Below the pieces are notes generated by a model. It was not told the origin of the DNA and ran no database searches. It worked only from the letters and a program-made list of their open reading frames with translations. From Tannerella sp. (GTDB lineage Bacteria > Bacteroidota > Bacteroidia > Bacteroidales > Tannerellaceae): a stretch of DNA of 64,000 bases. The position numbers and the translations under genes are program-made. The DNA lies in the NCBI RefSeq assembly GCF_030528505.1, contig NZ_JAUMYS010000002.1, forward strand, positions 21,070 through 85,069, in the 5' to 3' direction. How positions within the stretch are numbered: the first letter of the stretch is position 1; each line of letters starts with the position of its first letter. Below are positions 6,961-16,839 of the stretch, piece after piece.

Positions 6961-9900
6961 ATGAGAAGAAAAAAACTTTTTGGAGCGAGAGGCTTGCTTA
7001 CACTGTTGCTGTGTATCTCAGCGCTTTCGCTTTCGGCACAGACGATCACGGTGCGAGGTACCGTGACGGATGAGAGCCGTGAACCGGTTATCGGAGGAAC
7101 AGTTATTGTAAAAGGACAACCTTCGAAAGGAACGATTACAGACATTGACGGTAATTATGTATTAAATGACGTCCCGGCCGATGGGATATTGACCTTCAGT
7201 TATGTGGGACTCCAATCGCAGGATGTCCGTGTGAATGCACGTACGACGATTGATGTCTTGATGCAAAGCGATACGAAACATCTGGACGAAGTCGTGGTCA
7301 TTGGTTTCGGAACGCAGAAGAAAGTCAATTTGACAGGGGCTGTATCTACCGTTGATACGAAAGAATTGGCATCACGTCCTGTAGCTAACGTCAGCCAGGC
7401 ATTGCAGGGTGTTGTTCCGGGTTTAAACATTTCCGTCCCTATTGGAGGAGGAGAATTGGATAATGCCCTTAAAATAAACATTAGAGGCTCCGGGTCCATT
7501 GGCGATGGAAGTGAAGCAAAACCTTTGGTGTTAATTGATGGCATGGAAGGTAATATTAATGCACTCAACCCGCAAGACATCGAAAGTATCTCGGTGCTGA
7601 AAGATGCGGCTTCGTCTGTTGTATATGGTTCTCGTGCTCCCTTTGGTGTGATTCTTATCACAACGAAAAGTGGGAAAGAAGGGCGTACAAGGATCAACTA
7701 CAACAATAACTTCCGTTTCTCGGACCCCATTCGTATGCCCAAGATGATGGACTCTTATTCGTTTGCCGAATATTTTAATAGCGCATCTGAAAATGGCGGA
7801 GGAACCCCGATTTTTACCGATGAAGTTATAGATCGTATCAAAGCTTATCAGGCTGGAACACTAACCAAACCCTTTGTTCCTTCAAAAGATGGGGCTACAT
7901 GGGATATGTATTCGAATGCAAATGGGAATAATGACTGGTTTGCCGAACATTATCGCTCTTGGGCTCCGTCGCAAGAACATAATCTGAGTGTTAGTGGAGG
8001 GAACCAAAAGATTAATTATATCCTGAGCGCGAACCTTATGGATCAAAGAGGACTGTTGCGTCATTCGAACGATAAGCTGAAACGTTATTCTATAACAGCA
8101 AAAATAAACTCTCAATTATCGCAATATATTCAGTTGGGGTATACTGCCCGTTGGGTACGTACAGATTATGATAAAGCCTACTACCAGAATGCATTGCTGT
8201 TTCACAACATTGCACGCCGTTGGCCGACAATGAATGCAAAAGATGAAAACGGCCATTATATTGAGCATTCCGAAATTATTCAACAACGCGAAGGCGGTCG
8301 TGATAATATGGTTAAGGACTTCTTAACACATCAATTCTCTATGGTGGTTGAACCAATAAAGAACTGGAAAATCACAGCCGAGGCAAATATGCGTACGGAA
8401 AATATGGAACGTAAGTATGCCGTTTTACCTATATTTTTCTATGGTACAAAAAATAATCCCATACCAATGAAATTCGACGAAGGACATGGCCCGGGCATTA
8501 CCGAATATGGCAAACAAGTAGACCGTCGAGATTTCTATACAACGAACATTTTTACCGACTATTTCTTTGAAACGGATAAAGGACATTTCTTTAAAGCAAT
8601 GGCCGGATTCAATATGGAATTAAACAAATACAGTTCGCTCTATGGCACCAAACAAGGACTGATAACAGGTACATTGCCTTCCCTGTCCACCGCTACACAA
8701 AACATGAAAACAGGAGGTATCGACAATAATGAATTAAGCGATTGGGCTACTGCTGGCTTCTTTGGGCGCTTGAACTACAATTATAAGGAACGCTATCTGT
8801 TAGAGTTTAACTTGCGTTATGACGGCTCGTCACGCTTCCTAAGAGACCAGCGCTGGATCTTATTGCCTGCCTTTTCAGCAGGATGGAATATTGCCAGAGA
8901 AGACTTTTGGAAAGATTATATGGATCAGCTGAGTACATTGAAACTAAGAGGATCATGGGGTGAATTAGGAAATCAAAATACAACAAATCTTTATCCTTTT
9001 TATCCGTCACTCACGATTAAAACAGAAGGTTCAAATTGGCTAATCAATAATAAAAAACCTAATACGGTAGAAATGCCCGGTTTGGTAAGTACATTCCTCA
9101 CATGGGAAAGAATTCGTTCGTGGAATGTCGGATTGGATTTTGCAGCTTTAAATAATCGGCTTACCGGTTCATTCGACTGGTTTAATCGTACCACACTTGA
9201 CATGGTAGGCCCAGCCCCGCTATTACCTTATATTCTCGGAACGGATGTGCCGAAAATGAATAATGCTGATATGAGATCATACGGATTTGAGCTTGAGATC
9301 GGATGGAGAGACCGTATAAGGGATTTTGCATATGGTGTAAAAGCCGTACTGTCCGATGCCCAGCAGGAAATCATGCGCTATCCGAACGATACAAAGAAAA
9401 TAGATACTTGGTATGAAGGCAAAAAGGTTGGAGAAATCTGGGGATATACTACTGTCGGTATTGCCAAAACACAGGCAGAAATGGACGCCCATCTGTCATC
9501 CATGTCGAAAGACAAACAAAATGCGTTAGGCGGCAACTGGGCAGCAGGAGATATCATGTATGCCGATCTAAATGGAGATGGCTCGGTGAATGGAGGAGCC
9601 GGTATACTCGGTGATACAGGAGACAGAACGATCATCGGCAACTCTACACCGCGCTATAATATCGGGATAAATATGGATATGCAATGGAAGAATTTTGATT
9701 TCAGTATGTTCTGGCAAGGAGTGATGAAACGGGATGTAGAAGTCGGTGGACCGTATTTTTGGGGGGCCAGTGGCGGACAATGGCAATCGGCCGGTTTCAC
9801 GGAGCACTGGGACTTCTTCCGTCCCGAAGGACATCGCTTAGGTGCGAATTTGAATGCTTACTATCCACGTCCTATCTTCAACACCCATGCTGGAAGGAAT

Positions 9901-10200
9901 CAACATACACAGACACGCTATTTGCAGAATGGTGCATATCTCCGATTAAAAAACATTCAATTAGGTTATACCTTGACGGATCGTTGCGCTTTAATGAAAA
10001 ATATAGGCGTTGAATCTGTTCGTTTCTACGTATCAGCCGACAATATACTCACTTTTACAAAGCTGACTAAAATATTCGATCCAGAAACAGTAGAAGGCCG
10101 GACATGGTGGGATACCAGTCGGCCGTCTGAATTGGGAAATAACGGTAAAATTTATCCGTTGTCAAAAGTTATTTCTTTTGGTTTTAACGTTAATTTCTAA
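6961..10200 (+). CDS. SusC/RagA-type TonB-linked outer-membrane transporter
   Basis: A 1079-residue protein. I start at ATG 6961 (MRRKKLFGARG), which gives a clean signal peptide ending LSLSAQ; a TTG at 6937 in the same frame is less likely. A CarboxypepD_reg-like domain (about 25-105: VRGTVTDESREPVIGGTVIV, ending DEVVVIGFGTQKK) leads into the plug (SRPVANVSQALQGVVPGLNI, then IRGSGSI and a DIESISVLKDAASSVVYGSR block) and the barrel, which ends in SFGFNVNF with the terminal Phe. It should import an oligosaccharide with the SusD partner 35 bp downstream. No hydrolase is encoded in the same direction, so the substrate is unknown. Base composition is more AT-rich than the preceding operon. Confidence 0.95.
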   Translation: MRRKKLFGARGLLTLLLCISALSLSAQTITVRGTVTDESREPVIGGTVIVKGQPSKGTITDIDGNYVLNDVPADGILTFSYVGLQSQDVRVNARTTIDVLMQSDTKHLDEVVVIGFGTQKKVNLTGAVSTVDTKELASRPVANVSQALQGVVPGLNISVPIGGGELDNALKINIRGSGSIGDGSEAKPLVLIDGMEGNINALNPQDIESISVLKDAASSVVYGSRAPFGVILITTKSGKEGRTRINYNNNFRFSDPIRMPKMMDSYSFAEYFNSASENGGGTPIFTDEVIDRIKAYQAGTLTKPFVPSKDGATWDMYSNANGNNDWFAEHYRSWAPSQEHNLSVSGGNQKINYILSANLMDQRGLLRHSNDKLKRYSITAKINSQLSQYIQLGYTARWVRTDYDKAYYQNALLFHNIARRWPTMNAKDENGHYIEHSEIIQQREGGRDNMVKDFLTHQFSMVVEPIKNWKITAEANMRTENMERKYAVLPIFFYGTKNNPIPMKFDEGHGPGITEYGKQVDRRDFYTTNIFTDYFFETDKGHFFKAMAGFNMELNKYSSLYGTKQGLITGTLPSLSTATQNMKTGGIDNNELSDWATAGFFGRLNYNYKERYLLEFNLRYDGSSRFLRDQRWILLPAFSAGWNIAREDFWKDYMDQLSTLKLRGSWGELGNQNTTNLYPFYPSLTIKTEGSNWLINNKKPNTVEMPGLVSTFLTWERIRSWNVGLDFAALNNRLTGSFDWFNRTTLDMVGPAPLLPYILGTDVPKMNNADMRSYGFELEIGWRDRIRDFAYGVKAVLSDAQQEIMRYPNDTKKIDTWYEGKKVGEIWGYTTVGIAKTQAEMDAHLSSMSKDKQNALGGNWAAGDIMYADLNGDGSVNGGAGILGDTGDRTIIGNSTPRYNIGINMDMQWKNFDFSMFWQGVMKRDVEVGGPYFWGASGGQWQSAGFTEHWDFFRPEGHRLGANLNAYYPRPIFNTHAGRNQHTQTRYLQNGAYLRLKNIQLGYTLTDRCALMKNIGVESVRFYVSADNILTFTKLTKIFDPETVEGRTWWDTSRPSELGNNGKIYPLSKVISFGFNVNF

Positions 10201-10235
10201 TCACATTCCCGTTTAACATTAAAAATGAAAATCAT

Positions 10236-12242
10236 ATGAGAATTTTAAAGAATTGCAAATTTTATGCTTTTGTCTTTCTATTGGTAACATGCTTCGGATG
10301 TAACGATTTTCTGGATCGTGAGCCTTTAGATAAAATAACGGATCAGTATTATTTTAATTCTGCATCGGACTTAGAAGCGTATGTGATCAACCTATATGAT
10401 GAATTCCCTAACATTCGTGACCAATGGAATTTAGGGCCAGCTATTACTGGAGACGATCATTCGGACAATCAGGCAAAGACAAATGCTGAGCAAAAATATT
10501 GGGTCATAGACTTCTGGAAAGTACCAGAAAATGAAAATCGTAACAATAGTGAAAAAGAATGGAATTTTTTCAGCATCCGTAAATTGAACTATTTTTTTGA
10601 ACATGTGTTGCCTAAAAAAGAAGCAAAACAGCTTACAGGAGATGAATCCGAAGTAAATCATTATATTGGAGAGGCTTATTTTCTGAGGGCATATGTCTAT
10701 TTTAAACGCCTAAAAAATTTCGGAGATTTTCCGATTGTTACAAAAGTATTAGAAGACAAGAAGGAATATCTTGTAGCAATGAGTAAACGAAGCCCGAGAA
10801 ACGAGGTTGCCCGTTTTATATTAAAAGATTTGGATGAGGCCATCAATCTACTATCGGATAATCCTCCGGGGAGCAAAAACAGGATCACCCGAAATGCCGC
10901 ATTATTGTTTAAATCGCGTGTTGCCCTTTTTGAAGCGACTTTTGAAACGTATCATAAAGGGACACCTCGTATTCCTGGCTCTCCAGCATGGCCGGGCGCG
11001 ACAAAAGATTATCACAAAGGATATACCGTTGATATTGAAAAGGAAATATCCTTCTTTATCGATGAAGCCTTAAAAGCATCTAAAGAGGTGGCAGATAAGA
11101 TTACTCTGACCCCGAATAACAAAGTATTGAATCCTGTTTTCGGGCAGAAGACAGGGTGGAATCCTTACTTCGAAATGTTTGCGCAGGATGATCTGTCTGG
11201 CGTTAGTGAGGTGATTATGTGGCGTCAATTCAATAATGCATTGAGTAACACTCATCGGACAAGTACTTATATTTTTTCCGGAGGAAATCTTGGTTTCACT
11301 CGCAATTATATTGAGACATTTCTGATGGAAAACGGATTACCGATATACGCAAATGGATCAGGATATACTGGTGATGCCACAATCGAACAGACTTTGCATA
11401 ATCGTGATTATCGTATGCAGCTTTTTGTAGTGGCCGAAAATACGCGTAGGGATGTGATGATAAAAGATGACTCACCATTGGCTTATTTTGGTTTGCCGTA
11501 TATTTTGGAAAAAGCCGAAAACAGAATACCTACAGGGTATCATGTGCGTAAAGGTCTTACATATGAAGCCAGTAGTACAGCAGGCGGCCATCAACAACAA
11601 ACAACAGGGTTTATTGTTTTCAGAGGTGTTGAAGCATATCTGAATTATATCGAAGCATCTTGCTTAAAAAATAATGGCTTGAGTATTGACGGAACAGCTC
11701 AGCAGTATTGGAAGGCAATACGCGAACGAGCAGGGATAGATTCCGATTTTAATAAAACAATAGCTGCAACCGATTTAGATAAAGAAAAAGACTGGGCTGT
11801 GTACTCAGGAGAAAATAAGGTGTCAAGTCTCATGTATAATATTCGTCGCGAGAGACGCTGTGAATTTATCGCAGAGGGGATGAGATGGGATGACTTGAAA
11901 AGATGGCGTGCTTTGGATATGGTAAAGAACTACATCATTGAAGGATTTAATCTCTGGGATGAGCAAGCAGCTAAATACAAGAGCATAATAGAACCGGGCA
12001 CAGCAGGTAAAACTCCAAATGTATCGGCAAAGTCTGCTTCGAAATATATACGTCCTTATCAGATTATAAAAGAGAATAATAATCTTTATAATGGTTATAC
12101 TTGGTCTAAGGCAAACTATCTGCTCCCTATACGAATAGAGAATATTCGCATTACAGCAGCAAATCCGTCGGACTTATCTACATCTCCAATTTATCAAAAT
12201 CCTTATTGGCCTCTTGAACCAAACAAAGGAGCCTTGGAATAA
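10236..12242 (+). CDS. SusD/RagB-type glycan-binding lipoprotein
   Basis: A 668-residue partner of the SusC protein upstream. It has a lipoprotein leader with Cys after CFG (FGCNDFLDREPLDK), the usual SusD start. Middle motifs AYFLRAYVYFKRLKNFGDFPIV and the late RRERRCEFIAEGMRWDDLKR are family signatures, and it ends in the typical QNPYWPLEPNKG segment. It is longer than many SusD proteins (about 500-600 residues). It is expected to cap the SusC barrel on the cell surface and bind the glycan. A strong terminator follows 18 bp after the stop. Confidence 0.93.
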   Translation: MRILKNCKFYAFVFLLVTCFGCNDFLDREPLDKITDQYYFNSASDLEAYVINLYDEFPNIRDQWNLGPAITGDDHSDNQAKTNAEQKYWVIDFWKVPENENRNNSEKEWNFFSIRKLNYFFEHVLPKKEAKQLTGDESEVNHYIGEAYFLRAYVYFKRLKNFGDFPIVTKVLEDKKEYLVAMSKRSPRNEVARFILKDLDEAINLLSDNPPGSKNRITRNAALLFKSRVALFEATFETYHKGTPRIPGSPAWPGATKDYHKGYTVDIEKEISFFIDEALKASKEVADKITLTPNNKVLNPVFGQKTGWNPYFEMFAQDDLSGVSEVIMWRQFNNALSNTHRTSTYIFSGGNLGFTRNYIETFLMENGLPIYANGSGYTGDATIEQTLHNRDYRMQLFVVAENTRRDVMIKDDSPLAYFGLPYILEKAENRIPTGYHVRKGLTYEASSTAGGHQQQTTGFIVFRGVEAYLNYIEASCLKNNGLSIDGTAQQYWKAIRERAGIDSDFNKTIAATDLDKEKDWAVYSGENKVSSLMYNIRRERRCEFIAEGMRWDDLKRWRALDMVKNYIIEGFNLWDEQAAKYKSIIEPGTAGKTPNVSAKSASKYIRPYQIIKENNNLYNGYTWSKANYLLPIRIENIRITAANPSDLSTSPIYQNPYWPLEPNKGALE

Positions 12243-12260
12243 GTGAGAATTTTGTACGAA

Positions 12261-12296
12261 AAAAAGAGGGTGTGCTAAACGGCATTCCCTCTTTTT
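12261..12296. terminator. Rho-independent terminator between convergent SusD and GH144 genes
   Basis: AAAAAGAGGG (12261-12270) pairs with CCCTCTTTTT (12287-12296), extended by TGC/GCA toward a small loop. The A- and T-tracts on the two sides let it serve both convergent genes. Confidence 0.85.
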
Positions 12297-12320
12297 CTTT
12301 ACAAAAAAATCAATAAGCTA

Positions 12321-13664
12321 CTATTCAAAACCCAACTTCTTCAATCCCTCGCGTATTTCGGGAGCGTTCATAAATAAACGCCAGAGTAATCCCGTACGAT
12401 GATTTTCAATCATCGGGGCGATCGTCAACTGGTCGATAGCCAAATAGCGCTTCGGATACCAGCCATGACCGATGCTGAATGCATCGTAAAAACCATATGT
12501 CCCCCAGATGCTGTCGCCAAGGACAAAGTAGAAATGGCGCAGAGCCTTCATCGATTCGTCGGGAGTGTAAGGAAAGCTCGACAACGCCGCCGTAGGCGTG
12601 ATGACGCCCGGATCATTCTGCATCGGTCTGTGCGCCGTGTAGCCGTCGACCGTGTAGCTGGCCGTCAGTCCCCAGCAGTTCTCGCCGTATCCTTTATGCC
12701 CTTGCGGGTTCTGGACACAGTAGGCATAATTGATCAGCGCCTGATTACGGTTCACCTCGCCATAGTCTGCATACGCGTCTTTCAGCCCCATCGGGCTCAA
12801 GCCGATGTAAGAATAATGTGCCCAGAAGAGAGGCCCTCCGTAGCCTTCGGCACCGTTATGCTTCACCCGCAACGGCAGCCCGTAAGCGACAGCCTCGCTG
12901 CGAATACCGCCGCTACGTGCCCATCCGTTATGGTAGGCCGAAGCCGAAATGGGATGCGTGGGCGACGAAGCCGCAAGAATATACGTGATCAAACATTCGT
13001 TATACCCTTCGAGCGGGAAGTTCATTTGCCATTCGTATGTAGGACTCCAGTGCCAGTACAACACATCCTTTCCGTTCAGATACCAGTCCCACTCCATCCC
13101 ACGCCAAAGAGTATCGATCTTTTGCGCCAGCGCACGTTCCGAAGCGTTTCCTTCCTTGAAATATTCGCGAACGCACAGGAGTCCCTGCATCAGGAAGGCA
13201 CTTTCGACGAGGTCGCCCCCATCATCTTTCGTACTGAACGGTTTTACCTTGCCGGTCTTGCCGTGTATCCAATGCGGCCAGACTCCGTGAAACCGGTCGG
13301 CACGCGCCAGATAATCGACAATACGATGAAGTCGGCTCACGCACGTATCGCGCGGAATAAATCCCCGCTCAACGGCTACCAGCAGTCCGGCGAGTCCGAA
13401 GCCGCTTCCGCCCGTGGTCACCACGTCGGCATCGTTTTGCGGATAGACTCCGTCCATGTGGATACGTTCCGGAGCCAAACCTGATGTCGGCTCGGCACCG
13501 TCCCACATATAATTCAAGTGCGTTCGCTGAATGTAATCGAGGAACGCGTCGTCGTCGGCAAAGGTCAGCAGACGTTGCTCAGCCGGGGGCGTCTCTTTCT
13601 GCGGCTTTTTATCGCATCCGGCTGTCAGGCAAAGACACAGAAAGGTTGCGGCGATCGCTCTCAT
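12321..13664 (-). CDS. GH144-type 'glucoamylase' domain lipoprotein, likely beta-1,2-glucan hydrolase
   Basis: A 447-residue protein. I start at 13664 (MRAIAATFLCLCLTAGCDKK), giving a lipoprotein leader with Cys17; the open frame continues upstream but lacks a signal. The body is an (alpha/alpha)6 'glucoamylase' (PF10091) protein: LNYMWDGAEPTSGLAPER, DGGDLVESAFLMQGLL, FPLEGYNECLITYILAASSP and a late SIGHGWYPKRYLAIDQ. Characterised relatives form GH144 (endo-beta-1,2-glucanase or sophorosidase), so it probably cleaves beta-1,2-glucan rather than starch. Its ATG overlaps the esterase stop by 4 bp (ATGA). It is the last gene of a minus-strand SusC-SusD-LamG-esterase-GH operon. Confidence 0.85.
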   Translation of the reverse strand: MRAIAATFLCLCLTAGCDKKPQKETPPAEQRLLTFADDDAFLDYIQRTHLNYMWDGAEPTSGLAPERIHMDGVYPQNDADVVTTGGSGFGLAGLLVAVERGFIPRDTCVSRLHRIVDYLARADRFHGVWPHWIHGKTGKVKPFSTKDDGGDLVESAFLMQGLLCVREYFKEGNASERALAQKIDTLWRGMEWDWYLNGKDVLYWHWSPTYEWQMNFPLEGYNECLITYILAASSPTHPISASAYHNGWARSGGIRSEAVAYGLPLRVKHNGAEGYGGPLFWAHYSYIGLSPMGLKDAYADYGEVNRNQALINYAYCVQNPQGHKGYGENCWGLTASYTVDGYTAHRPMQNDPGVITPTAALSSFPYTPDESMKALRHFYFVLGDSIWGTYGFYDAFSIGHGWYPKRYLAIDQLTIAPMIENHRTGLLWRLFMNAPEIREGLKKLGFE

Positions 13665-14467
13665 AAGCCTCCTCCGTCCGGTTTTCGTTGTCCGAACAGC
13701 CACGAGAGATAATCGGGCTGCCTGAACGCCGGGTACCAACTGCCATGATCAACGCCCGGAAACTCGAAATATTCTACCTCGATGCCGGCCTTCTTCATCG
13801 TCAGATACGCTTCGCGCGAAAACTCTACAGGTACGACCGAGTCGGAATCACCGTGGTAGATGCGGAACTTCGTCGGTGTAACCAGCTGTTCAAGCCGTCC
13901 GGTATGCACACCTCCGCAGATGGGGATCGCGGCAGCAAAGAGATCGGGGTAACGGCAGACAAGGTCGAACGTGCCCATGCCGCCCATCGACAGTCCCATC
14001 ACATAAACACGACGGGGATCAATGGGGTATTCCGCCATCGTCCGGTCAAGCAACTCCTTTACCAATGCAAGCGGTCGTGAGATTTCCGCATCGGCCGGAA
14101 ACGGATTGCCGTCTTTGAAACCGTTGGGGCGTAGCGGCGTAGGCCAGTAACGATCTTCCGGACATTGCGGGAACAACACGAAGGCGGGGTATTGTGTTCG
14201 GTAAACGGGATTGGTAAAAAGCATGCCTCCGTGAAATAGTTGTTTCTCGTTGTCCGAGCCACGTTCACCCGCACCGTGCAGAAACAGTACCAACGGATAC
14301 GTCTTGCCTTCGGCTACGTTTTCAGGTTTCAGACTGCGATAGAGCAGCGAGTCGCCACTCTTCGATACATACACGTCGCTCTCATACTGAGGAAATTTCT
14401 TCTGAGCGAAAATCCACTGCATGCCGCAAACACAGCATAACAGCAGGATGCAGATTCGTTGTTTCAT
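13661..14467 (-). CDS. Secreted alpha/beta-hydrolase esterase (CE1/PHB-depolymerase-like)
   Basis: A 268-residue exported enzyme with a signal peptide ending MQWIFAQ. LVLFLHGAGERGSDN gives the oxyanion region; the nucleophile elbow GLSMGG places Ser160, HGDSDSVVP gives the acid (Asp207 or Asp209) and GVDHGSW gives His241. Such single-domain esterases in polysaccharide loci remove acyl groups from glycans. It lies 8 bp after the LamG gene and is translationally coupled to the GH144-like gene, which suggests the glycan is acylated (for example succinylated or acetylated; inference). Confidence 0.85.
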   Translation of the reverse strand: MKQRICILLLCCVCGMQWIFAQKKFPQYESDVYVSKSGDSLLYRSLKPENVAEGKTYPLVLFLHGAGERGSDNEKQLFHGGMLFTNPVYRTQYPAFVLFPQCPEDRYWPTPLRPNGFKDGNPFPADAEISRPLALVKELLDRTMAEYPIDPRRVYVMGLSMGGMGTFDLVCRYPDLFAAAIPICGGVHTGRLEQLVTPTKFRIYHGDSDSVVPVEFSREAYLTMKKAGIEVEYFEFPGVDHGSWYPAFRQPDYLSWLFGQRKPDGGGL

Positions 14468-14475
14468 ATCATGCG

Positions 14476-15267
14476 TTATTTATTCATGAACTGTTTGATT
14501 TCGGCACTACTCAACGCTTTGTTGTAAATGCGTAGCTCGTCGATGAGGCTGTGATCCGAGAGGTGATTCCACTCGTTGAAGCGCGGTGAGCCCGAACCGA
14601 TAGATATCAGGTCACAACCGTTCCAACTGATGCGGGTCAGGTTTGCGGCTGCCACTTCTTCACCGTCGAGGTAAAGGAAAGCCTTCCCCTCGGTCAGCAC
14701 CAGCGCCACGTACTTCCATCCGCTCGCCTCCGGATCGAGGTCGGCTTTTGCACCACCGTCCAGCCAGCTGTCGGCTGTTCCGTTTCCTACATTGGCCTTG
14801 ATGCGCTGCTTGACACCGGCTTTCTCACGGAAGATGCGGAAGCCGGCTGTACGGTTATTCTGCTTGTCGGCGGGCTTACCTTCCGTCTTGGGACCCAGCA
14901 CGAGCAGACCGGCACGGTCGGACACAGGATTGAGCTTGTACCAGAATGCGAACGTCATCGCGGAGCCTAACGGTGCGGCCAGATTGGCTACGTCGAATGT
15001 GAGATAGCTGTCTTTCGCTCCGGCATAAGCCTTGCCTCTTTTTCCGTTGGCCAGCGTGGGCGCCCCTGTCGGCGAAGCCTCAAAAAGACTTTGGTATTCC
15101 TCGAAATCCTTGTCGAACGACAGGTAGAATATCTGTCCGTCGGCGCCGAGCGGAGGAGGTGTAGGCTGCTGCGGATAGTCGAACGGCGGGTCTTGTCCCA
15201 AGTCTTGAAAACACGACGTCAGCAACAAACCGGCTAACGCGATTGCAATATAAATTGTCCTTTTCAT
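14476..15267 (-). CDS. LamG/concanavalin-A-like lipoprotein
   Basis: A 263-residue lipoprotein (LAGLLLTSC lipobox, Cys19) with a Pro-rich linker and then a LamG-like jelly roll: IFYLSFDKDFEEYQSLFE, MTFAFWYKLNPVS, WKYVALVLTEGKAFLYLDGE and HSLIDELRIYNKALSSAEIK. These domains bind or present carbohydrate at the cell surface, like SusE/SusF-position proteins. It lies 19 bp after SusD and 8 bp before the esterase, in one minus-strand operon. No catalytic residues of an enzymatic family were recognised. Confidence 0.85.
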   Translation of the reverse strand: MKRTIYIAIALAGLLLTSCFQDLGQDPPFDYPQQPTPPPLGADGQIFYLSFDKDFEEYQSLFEASPTGAPTLANGKRGKAYAGAKDSYLTFDVANLAAPLGSAMTFAFWYKLNPVSDRAGLLVLGPKTEGKPADKQNNRTAGFRIFREKAGVKQRIKANVGNGTADSWLDGGAKADLDPEASGWKYVALVLTEGKAFLYLDGEEVAAANLTRISWNGCDLISIGSGSPRFNEWNHLSDHSLIDELRIYNKALSSAEIKQFMNK

Positions 15268-15286
15268 GATGTTTGTTTTTTATCGG

Positions 15287-16828
15287 TTAGTAATTCGGAT
15301 TCTGTTTGAGTACTCCATTCGATTTGTCGACTTCAGCTTGCGGCAAAGGCAACAGCGCGTGCTTGTCCTGATAATTCGTTTTGCCGGCTGCATGCAACAC
15401 CTCGAGAGCAACGCCCCAACGCACAAGGTCGTAGAAACGGTCGAACTCCATGCCCAACTCTACCCGACGTTCGTGGCGGATGGCTTTACGCATCTCGGCC
15501 GGATCGGTCGTCGTCACTTTCGGCAGAACGGCAGCATTCCCGCCCCGGGCACGGGCGCGTACCATTTCGAGATATTCCATCGCTTCGCCCGTCTTGCCCG
15601 TCTCATTGGCTGCTTCGGCCGCCATAAGTACAACGTCGGCATAACGAATCAGGCGGATATTATACCAGTGCCCGCTCTTTGTGTAAGTGGCACGCATCGT
15701 CGGATCGGTGTATGCTTTCTTATTATAATATTTATTGACGACGGAAGCATTGGCAACAGGCCGCTCGCCCCAAGGCTTGTTGGGCTCAATCGTATTCGGG
15801 TCTTCACCGGTTTTGACGAAGTAGAGCAAGGTCTCGTTCTTGCGCGGATCGCCCTCTTCGAACGCGTCGGCCAACGACTGAGTCGGCGTATGCCATCCCC
15901 ATCCCAGATTCCATTCGCCGGCGCCACGCACGCCCTGCACCTGTGCAAACTGACTGCCAATTTCGTTCGAGCCCGGTTGTGATGGGGTCGCCGTACATTG
16001 CAACTCGAAGACAGATTCGCTGCTGTTCTCGCCCGATTCACGGAATATCTTATCGTACGGCGTATTCAGGTTATACAGTCCCGACTTGATTACTTCCGTC
16101 GATACCGCGTACATATTCGCCCAATCGTTACGTTGCATGTAGGTTTTTGCATGAAGTGACCGTGCGGCACCCCACGTCAGGCGACCGGTATAAACGGCCG
16201 GCCACGTTTTGGGGAGATGCGCTTCGGCAGCCGTCAGGTCGGCATCGATCAAAGCATAGATTTCTGCCGCGGGCGACTTCGGGATGTTCGCGTCTTCGGC
16301 CTTGTTCACCTTAAAATCAATTTTGGGTACGTCGCCAAAGGCACGCACCAGATTGAAGAAGGCGAAGGCCCGGAAGAAATGGGCTTCCGACTTGTTGATG
16401 CGGTCACCATCCGACAGGGAACCTTGCTCCTTCTCGCTCTGCTCGATGTCGGCAATAACTTTATTGGCTAAGATTATCAGTTCGTAGTTTCCTGTCCAGT
16501 AGCCGGCAATCAGCCCGTTTGTTGCAATGTACTCAAAGTCGTCGTACATCTTGCCATGTGCCGCGCCGTCGGAGGCCGTACTGCCTTTTTCGGCATCTTC
16601 GGAACGGAAACAATGCACCGCGAGCGCCGTTGTTCCGCCCGTTACGTTAAACCCGCGCATCTTGGCGTACAAGGTAAAGACATCGGATTGAAACGATCCG
16701 CCGCCGCTTTCATCGCCCTGTATCCATTCTCCCTGCGGACGCTGGTCTAACAAATCGGAGCATCCGATCGTCAGCATCGCAAGACCTGTTGCGAGTATTC
16801 CTATGATATTTCTGATAGAATGATTCAT
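15287..16828 (-). CDS. SusD/RagB-type glycan-binding lipoprotein
   Basis: A 513-residue lipoprotein with leader IIGILATGLAMLTIGC and mature start SDLLDQRPQGEW. Family features include AHFFRAFAFFNLVRAFGDVP, the middle SLHAKTYMQRNDWANMY and the C-terminal RHERRVELGMEFDRFYDLVR, ending in LKQNPNY. It begins 11 bp after the SusC stop and should form a complex with it at the outer membrane, capturing the glycan later cut by the GH144-type enzyme. Confidence 0.94.
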   Translation of the reverse strand: MNHSIRNIIGILATGLAMLTIGCSDLLDQRPQGEWIQGDESGGGSFQSDVFTLYAKMRGFNVTGGTTALAVHCFRSEDAEKGSTASDGAAHGKMYDDFEYIATNGLIAGYWTGNYELIILANKVIADIEQSEKEQGSLSDGDRINKSEAHFFRAFAFFNLVRAFGDVPKIDFKVNKAEDANIPKSPAAEIYALIDADLTAAEAHLPKTWPAVYTGRLTWGAARSLHAKTYMQRNDWANMYAVSTEVIKSGLYNLNTPYDKIFRESGENSSESVFELQCTATPSQPGSNEIGSQFAQVQGVRGAGEWNLGWGWHTPTQSLADAFEEGDPRKNETLLYFVKTGEDPNTIEPNKPWGERPVANASVVNKYYNKKAYTDPTMRATYTKSGHWYNIRLIRYADVVLMAAEAANETGKTGEAMEYLEMVRARARGGNAAVLPKVTTTDPAEMRKAIRHERRVELGMEFDRFYDLVRWGVALEVLHAAGKTNYQDKHALLPLPQAEVDKSNGVLKQNPNY

Positions 16829-16839
16829 AATCGATGTAT

